From: Pseudomonas schmalbachii
GTDB taxonomy: Bacteria; Pseudomonadota; Gammaproteobacteria; Pseudomonadales; Pseudomonadaceae
Reading direction: 5' to 3'
NCBI RefSeq assembly: GCF_017589465.1
Contig: NZ_JAELYA010000001.1
Coordinates: 558,001-622,000 of the forward strand
DNA: 64,000 nt
Shown here: positions 59,901-64,000 of the stretch, piece after piece
How the letters are laid out: each line of letters starts with the position of its first letter
How positions within the stretch are numbered: the first letter of the stretch is position 1
Translations under genes and position numbers: made by a program
The notes under the pieces: model-generated
Told to the model about the DNA's origin: nothing
What the model saw: the letters and a program-made list of their open reading frames with translations, nothing else
Database searches by the model: none

Positions 59901-60006
59901 GCTCCGGACTACCGCCGTCATGGGCAATATCCGGACCATACAGATGCTGATAGCCCAGGTCACTCAGCCAGCCGAGGGTTTCCTGCTCCAGTTGGTCTTC
60001 GGTCAT
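56905..60006 (-). CDS. hsdR: Type I restriction enzyme R subunit
   Basis: 1033 residues, full length. N-terminal nuclease PD...ELK ([20 protein letters not shown]: Asp140, Glu154, Lys156), helicase motor with Walker [16 protein letters not shown] box ([10 protein letters not shown]), motif III-like VAFTGTPV and motif VI ARVNRVF, and a long C-terminal helical domain. Would translocate and cut DNA in complex with HsdM/HsdS, which are not in the window. 21 bp after mcrC in the operon. Confidence 0.93.
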   Translation of the reverse strand: MTEDQLEQETLGWLSDLGYQHLYGPDIAHDGGSPERENYRQVLLVERLRDAIARLNPQIPLAAREDALRQVIELGAPVQLSANRLFHRLLVSGVPVQYQKDGETRGDFVRLIDWAKVHGNEWLAVNQFSIQGPKHTRRPDIILFVNGLPLVLLELKNPADVNADIWKAFDQIQTYKEQISDVFQYNEILVISDGSEARMGSLSADSERFARWRTIDGVSLDPLGQFNELETLVRGVLAPEMLLDYLRYFVLFEDDGRLVKKIAGYHQFHAVRAAINQVVQASRPGGTQKGGVVWHTQGSGKSITMTCFAARVMQETAMENPTIVVITDRNDLDGQLFGVFSLSQDLLREQPAQAVTRGDLREKLSNRPSGGIVFATIQKFMPGEDEDSFPVLSTRHNIVVIADEAHRTQYGFSAELKVPDLKVAEASARYQVGYAQHLRDALPNATFVAFTGTPVSSEDRDTRAVFGDYIHIYDMQQAKEDGATVAIYYESRLAKLSLKDSELPKIDEEVDELAEDEEEDQQSRLKSRWAALEKVVGAEPRIKSVAADLVAHFEERNQAQNGKAMVVAMSREICVHLYDAIIALRPDWHDDDPEKGTIKIVMTGSASDKALLRPHIHSGQVKKRLEKRFKDPKDPLKLVIVRDMWLTGFDAPCVHALYVDKPMKGHNLMQAIARVNRVFKDKQGGLVVDYIGIANELKAALREYTSSKGRGRPTVDVHEAYAVLEEKLEVLRSMLHGFDYSDFLTGGHKLLAGAANHILGLEDGKKRFADNSLAMSKAFTLCCTLDEAKALREEVAFLQAIKVLLTKRDISAQKKTDEERELAIRQIIGNAVVSGEVVDVFEAVGLDKPNIGLLDDEFLAEVRNLPEKNLAVELLERLLEGEIKSKFSTNLAQEKKFSELLGNVIKRYQNRSIETAQVIEELIEMAKKFAAASKRGEQLGLNDDELAFYDALANNEASVRELGDETLARIAHELTDNLRKNVTVDWNNRESVRAKLRLMVKRILRKYKYPPDQQEEAAQLVLAQAETLCDAWL

Positions 60007-60027
60007 TCCTGAACCCCGGTTCTCTCT

Positions 60028-61335
60028 TTATGCCAGCAACGCTAATGCATGAGTTTTTTGACTCACACAGCGCGCAAAGTCCACGTCATCCAGCCCAAGC
60101 AAGGTATCGGACTCCAGATCAAAGGGTAGAACCCAAAGCCGCAGTTCAGGGCTGAAATCGAACGGAGCCAAAGGCTGGTGAAACTGAGCCGAACGCGGAT
60201 AAATCATCGCCATCTCACCACGTCCATGTAGGTATTTCTGCCCGTAGGCAAACAATTGATAGAAGTCCGCTTGGCTCAAGCCGTAATTATTCCGGCGGTC
60301 CGCGCCATCCAGCTTCTTCCACTTGGTATCCAGCACCCAGGCCTGCCGATCTTTTTCCAGCAGCAAGTCGGGCTCCAGTCGAAACATGGAACCTTGCTCG
60401 TGTTCGCACAAACTGTGGCGTGCAGCCTGTGAAGTGAGTCTAGCGCCAGCGACTAGCTGCCTACGCAGCCAGCGCTCCACATAGCACTCAAACAGCTTCT
60501 CCATGGGAAATAGCATGCTCATGCCCTGCCACTGGCCACTCACCGCCAAGGGCATCTGCTGGTTGAGGATCAGCTCGCACCACGGTTTGACGGCCTGGTA
60601 GTGCGCCATCAGGCGATCACGGCTCCAGGCGCGGAAATCCAGGCTTATATGGCGACTGGCTGGTACCTCGGCCAGCATCGCACGCAGCTCACTGGCCAAA
60701 CGCCAGTTGGCGGCATCCTGGGTGGTCTTGGCCACCTGCTCCAGCGCCAGTTTGAGTAAGCGGTTCTCGGCACGATCCGGCAGGAATACATCGTGACGAA
60801 GCTGGAAGTGGTGCTGTCGTCCGGGAGGCTGACGCATCTGCGCCACTACATTGAGCTGCCCCCGCAGAAAGCGCTGCTCTTCCTCAACGCGCTGGTAGTC
60901 GAAACGCACCCCGCGCTTAACCAGCAGGTCCAGCTCAGCCAGGAACTGCCCCATTACCCACTCGCTCAGCGGCGCATCAAACAGCTCCAGGTTGGTCGCC
61001 GAGGCCTCTCGCGGCTTAAGTTGCAAGGCACACTGAATCAGCTTTCGCAGCAATTGCCGGCTTTTACGCAGGCAGTCGCCCTCCTCGAAGTGCTTGGGCA
61101 GGATCTCCAGCTGAGTGCCACAAGGGGTTTCCAGCACACCTACATAAGAGTCCCACTTCAACCAGCGACGCCCCTGCACCTGCAGCAGCGTGACGCCTCC
61201 ACGGTTAAAGCGTGCGCTGAGTTCACACAGCCAATCGAAGGCGCTGCTCGACACCTGGGCAATGTCCAGCGAAGGCTCTACCACTTCAGTGGTCAGCCTG
61301 GCGTATTCGCGGATGGTGATCAGTCGGCTGCTCAA
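60028..61335 (-). CDS. mcrC: McrC nuclease subunit of McrBC-type restriction
   Basis: 435 residues. N-terminal beta domain, then a PD-(D/E)xK nuclease with LEPDLLLEKDRQAWVLDTKW (Asp of PD, then D-T-K). Preceded by the DUF2357-like helical region (RAENRLLKLALEQ). Binds McrB to make the GTP-dependent modified-DNA nuclease. Starts 3 bp after the mcrB stop. Confidence 0.9.
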   Translation of the reverse strand: MSSRLITIREYARLTTEVVEPSLDIAQVSSSAFDWLCELSARFNRGGVTLLQVQGRRWLKWDSYVGVLETPCGTQLEILPKHFEEGDCLRKSRQLLRKLIQCALQLKPREASATNLELFDAPLSEWVMGQFLAELDLLVKRGVRFDYQRVEEEQRFLRGQLNVVAQMRQPPGRQHHFQLRHDVFLPDRAENRLLKLALEQVAKTTQDAANWRLASELRAMLAEVPASRHISLDFRAWSRDRLMAHYQAVKPWCELILNQQMPLAVSGQWQGMSMLFPMEKLFECYVERWLRRQLVAGARLTSQAARHSLCEHEQGSMFRLEPDLLLEKDRQAWVLDTKWKKLDGADRRNNYGLSQADFYQLFAYGQKYLHGRGEMAMIYPRSAQFHQPLAPFDFSPELRLWVLPFDLESDTLLGLDDVDFARCVSQKTHALALLA

Positions 61336-61338
61336 GAT

Positions 61339-63576
61339 TCAGCCCTGGATGTTGCGATAGCTATCAATCGAACCAAAGGCTCTGTCATTCAGCTCCCAGC
61401 GTTGATCAGTAAGTTTCTCCGCCACTTCAGCGCCAAACAGGGCAGACAGCCCTTGTTCGTTCGGGGGCCGCATCACAAAGGGCTCAGCTCCTCTCAAACT
61501 CGCTTGCTGGTCATTCAACACCCAGCCAATCCGCTCCCAATCCTCGAAGAAGTACTCCTGCAGCAATGGCAGAATCTGGTTGCGGAAGATGGCAGCCAAC
61601 CGATCCAGCGTGGACTCATTCCTGAGCGGCATAAAATAGGCGTGCCCCAGGCAGTGGTCACGATCCAGCAGCACCGAGATGCGCTGATTCATCGTCCTCA
61701 ACAGTTGGCCGATATTCAGCCCTTCGACCGTAATGTCGTCCAGCAGCTCAGGCCGTGGCGGCATCTCACGGAATACAAAGCGCCGACGCAGCGCGATATC
61801 CAGCCCGGCCAGCGAACGGTCAGCGGTATTCATAGTGCCGATTAGGTACACATTCTGCGGCACACTAAAGGCCGCTTTGGAATACGGCAGCACCACCGAA
61901 AGCGCCTCATCAGCACCGGCACGCTTGGAGTGTTCGATCAAGGTGATCAGCTCGCCAAAGATGCGAGAAACACTGCCCCGGTTGATCTCATCGATGATCA
62001 GCACCCGAGCATCGGGTGTTTGCGGTTTGGTGCTTGGTTGCAACAAATGCTCGACCAAGGCAGCGAATAGACTCTGGTAGCCATTGACAAAGTACTTCTC
62101 CAGTTCCGCTTCGGCGACCTTCTCAAACACTCGCCCCTGGCGAATATCATCCACCGTTAATCGGTCGGCGCGAACATATGCTAGCAACTGCTTGATGATG
62201 CTCAACGGCAGCGGCAAAACACCACCCCTGGGCTTTTCGAACTCCACCTGCTCGCTACCCACGCTGCGTACCACATAGCCCTGGCCGAAGCGTTGCCCCA
62301 CCTGAAACAAAGCAGCTCCATCGCTCGACACCCTGCCAAGTAGCGCTGCCAACTTGTCACGGTCTAAGCTCGGGCTGCGAAGCTCATACAACGTCATTTG
62401 GCTGAACTGGCCATTGAGTAGTTCGCTATGTGGCAGCGATGGCTGGTACTGGCGCAGCCACTTCACCGGACGCATCTGCGAATAGCCAGCCTCGAACTCG
62501 GCGTGCGGCTTGAACTGGTAGTCGCCGATCACCTCGCCAATGGCGCGGAACTTGAAGTTGCCATCGGACACGACGACTAGATCACCCACCTTCATCCGGG
62601 TGACAAAAGTGGTGACGCTGGTAATTGCATAATCCGTCGCCGGATTCTCCGGCACCACGCCGGCTTCGGCAAAACGCGCTTGAACCTGCTCGCGGTTGGT
62701 ACAGCCAGAAAAGTTGATACTGTCGCCATAGCCCAGCAGTACATAGCCGCCCGCCAGGCACTCCTGGTAAATGCTGGCGTCCTCACCCAGGGTATTGCCC
62801 AGCGACATCTTCCAGATTCGCCGCTGACCAAGTTCTGCCGGCGCCTCAGCTTGTTGCGTCACCTTCACAGCAGCCGCTTCGCACAAGGACTTAAACACGC
62901 CATCTACTACCTCATAGCGCAGTTGCTGGCTGGCTTCATCGGTAGTGGCACGCAACCCTTCGACAAAGTCCTCGTAGCTAAAGCTCTGGTGGAAGGTAAC
63001 GAAGCGAATACGGTCTTGCTGTGCCAACTCGTCGAAGCGCCGCTTGAGAGCACTACGGTTGCCCTGCTGTTCGCGTAGATACTCCGGGTCAAGCACCTGC
63101 AGCGCAGCCTCAATGGTCGCGTAAGTTTTACCGGTACCCGGCGGACCAAAAAGTATTTGGTTCAACACCACTTCGCTGCGGGCCATTTTTGAATCCTCGA
63201 CAATCACTTCTGCAGTCTCTTCTGCAAAGGCCAGGTATCCCAGCTCGATCAGTCCCTTATCTTGCGGGTTGTTGCCACTCTCTCGACTGTTGGCGAAATG
63301 ACGCAGATCGAAGCGCATTGCGTCCTGCTGTGTTTTTGATCGCTGTCGCCCCGGGAACTGGGGCTCCAAATCAGCAATTGCTGCAACCCCATCTTGACCT
63401 GCATGCTCAGCGATGAAATCCAGCGACTCCTGAGCCTTCGCAGTATCGGCACTCCGCCCGAGTACTCGAACATGGGTAGCCTTCACCCAATCCACCCGCT
63501 CCCCGTGACCTAGGCGAATGGGAAAAAACTGCAATGCCCGCAGGTCCCTATTACTTACCTGCCCCCCCTGGCTCAT
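61339..63576 (-). CDS. mcrB: McrB-type AAA+ GTPase with inserted EVE/PUA-like domain
   Basis: 745 residues. Walker A GPPGTGKT (144-151), Walker B VLIIDE (525-530) and the GTP-specific MNTADR motif (582-587), characteristic of McrB. About 370 residues separate Walker A from Walker B, far more than the usual 60-80. Within them, 253-400 (WKMSLGN, GYVLLGYGD, TFVTRMKVGDLVVVSDGN, FKFRAIGEVIGDYQF) look like an EVE/PUA-type domain, the class that reads modified bases. An N-terminal domain of ~130 residues is unassigned. The ATG overlaps the upstream SNF2 stop by 4 bp (ATGA). Confidence 0.87.
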   Translation of the reverse strand: MSQGGQVSNRDLRALQFFPIRLGHGERVDWVKATHVRVLGRSADTAKAQESLDFIAEHAGQDGVAAIADLEPQFPGRQRSKTQQDAMRFDLRHFANSRESGNNPQDKGLIELGYLAFAEETAEVIVEDSKMARSEVVLNQILFGPPGTGKTYATIEAALQVLDPEYLREQQGNRSALKRRFDELAQQDRIRFVTFHQSFSYEDFVEGLRATTDEASQQLRYEVVDGVFKSLCEAAAVKVTQQAEAPAELGQRRIWKMSLGNTLGEDASIYQECLAGGYVLLGYGDSINFSGCTNREQVQARFAEAGVVPENPATDYAITSVTTFVTRMKVGDLVVVSDGNFKFRAIGEVIGDYQFKPHAEFEAGYSQMRPVKWLRQYQPSLPHSELLNGQFSQMTLYELRSPSLDRDKLAALLGRVSSDGAALFQVGQRFGQGYVVRSVGSEQVEFEKPRGGVLPLPLSIIKQLLAYVRADRLTVDDIRQGRVFEKVAEAELEKYFVNGYQSLFAALVEHLLQPSTKPQTPDARVLIIDEINRGSVSRIFGELITLIEHSKRAGADEALSVVLPYSKAAFSVPQNVYLIGTMNTADRSLAGLDIALRRRFVFREMPPRPELLDDITVEGLNIGQLLRTMNQRISVLLDRDHCLGHAYFMPLRNESTLDRLAAIFRNQILPLLQEYFFEDWERIGWVLNDQQASLRGAEPFVMRPPNEQGLSALFGAEVAEKLTDQRWELNDRAFGSIDSYRNIQG

Positions 63577-64000
63577 CCATTAGCCCTCAACAACTCACCA
63601 AACTCCGACACCTGAATGTCCGACGCTCCATGCAACATATCCCGCGCCAGCGTCCGCCGTTTTTCCAGCAACTCATCTAGCGTCGCCTCGAATGTCGGCA
63701 TCTTCTCGTCGCGCACCGTCGGGTAATACACGTACACATCCTTCTCCTGACCAATCCGATAGGCCCGGTCAGTCGCCTGGTCTTCCTTGGCAGGGTTCCA
63801 GCAGCGAGTGAAATGGACAACGTGGTTAGCCGCCTGCACGTTCACGCCGAATCCCACGGCAACGGTCGAAAGGATGATCACCGAGAAGCCCGGTTCCTCC
63901 TGGAAGCGGTCGATCAGACGCTGCCTGCTTTGCGCGCTCTGACTACTGGTGCTCGTGTCGCCGTTGATGATGGTCGCCTTGAGTCCAAACCGCTCCTGAA
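63573..64000 (-). CDS. SNF2-family helicase, C-terminal part (runs off the window)
   Basis: About 140 C-terminal residues; the 5' end lies beyond 64000. Reads FGLKATIINGDTSTSSQSAQ, QRLIDRFQ, ILSTVAVGFGVNVQAANHVV, then RCWNPAKEDQATDRAYRIGQ and the closing VYYPTVRDEKMPTFEATLDE. These are the motifs V and VI of SNF2-type Swi2/Snf2 translocases, with the conserved arginine finger in DRAYRIGQ. It is the first visible gene of the restriction operon. Confidence 0.88.
   Translation of the reverse strand, partial: QERFGLKATIINGDTSTSSQSAQSRQRLIDRFQEEPGFSVIILSTVAVGFGVNVQAANHVVHFTRCWNPAKEDQATDRAYRIGQEKDVYVYYPTVRDEKMPTFEATLDELLEKRRTLARDMLHGASDIQVSEFGELLRANG

Overview
The window looks like a chromosomal segment of a high-GC Pseudomonas. 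Evidence is the gacA-uvrC-pgsA-tRNA(Gly)-tRNA(Cys)-tRNA(Leu) block at 42.2-45.8 kb, the many short Pseudomonas-style palindromic intergenic repeats, and polyamine and lipid catabolic genes of Pseudomonas type. Species cannot be fixed from sequence alone; a member of the P. aeruginosa/nitroreducens/citronellolis side of the genus is a guess.

1-39 kb is a catabolic region. It opens with an unusual hybrid regulator (156-1940) in which both phospho-acceptor residues are replaced. A plus-strand beta-oxidation operon follows (acyl-CoA dehydrogenase, FadB-like hydratase/dehydrogenase, thiolase, SDR; 2.2-8.3 kb). A minus-strand eight-gene operon (SCP-x-like thiolase, two MaoC-fold hydratases, SDR, DUF2889 protein, arylsulfatase, thioesterase, WS/DGAT acyltransferase; 8.6-16.4 kb) is interrupted by a 267-bp MITE-like element. 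A divergent pair encodes a DUF1302 outer-membrane protein and a DUF1329 protein (16.9-20.2 kb). Then come a LysR regulator, a 37-residue membrane peptide, a Rieske-ferredoxin reductase fusion and a patatin. A second minus-strand operon (two acyl-CoA dehydrogenases, an MFE-2-type dehydrogenase/hydratase, two acyl-CoA ligases; 24.6-32.5 kb) lies downstream of a MalT-like LuxR regulator (32.8-35.5 kb). Together these genes could import, desulfate or de-esterify, CoA-activate and beta-oxidise a large hydrophobic substrate such as a sterol-like, branched or sulfated compound; the substrate is inference. A polyamine block (gamma-glutamylpolyamine synthetase, cupin-XRE repressor, FAD oxidase) occupies 35.7-39.0 kb.

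39.2-42.7 kb is a decayed mobile region beside tRNA-Leu: a lipoprotein gene, a broken RelE/HigA-type toxin-antitoxin pair, four overlapping small genes and the 3' end of a phage-type integrase. The conserved core (tRNAs, pgsA, uvrC, gacA, a small zinc-ribbon gene) runs to 46.3 kb.

46.5-64 kb is an integrated element that continues past the window end. It has a tyrosine integrase, a small hypothetical gene, an AlpA-like regulator, a phage O-like replication protein and a DnaB-like helicase. Next come a 554-residue protein of unknown role with a PLD-like look and a TTG start, an IS66-family insertion carrying a P-loop kinase passenger with an exact 8-bp target duplication, and a tight restriction operon transcribed leftward: SNF2 helicase (partial) - mcrB - mcrC - hsdR. 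The McrB carries a probable EVE/PUA-like domain inserted inside its AAA+ module. This SNF2-McrBC-HsdR cassette and its neighbours are the best candidates for a less-described defence system.
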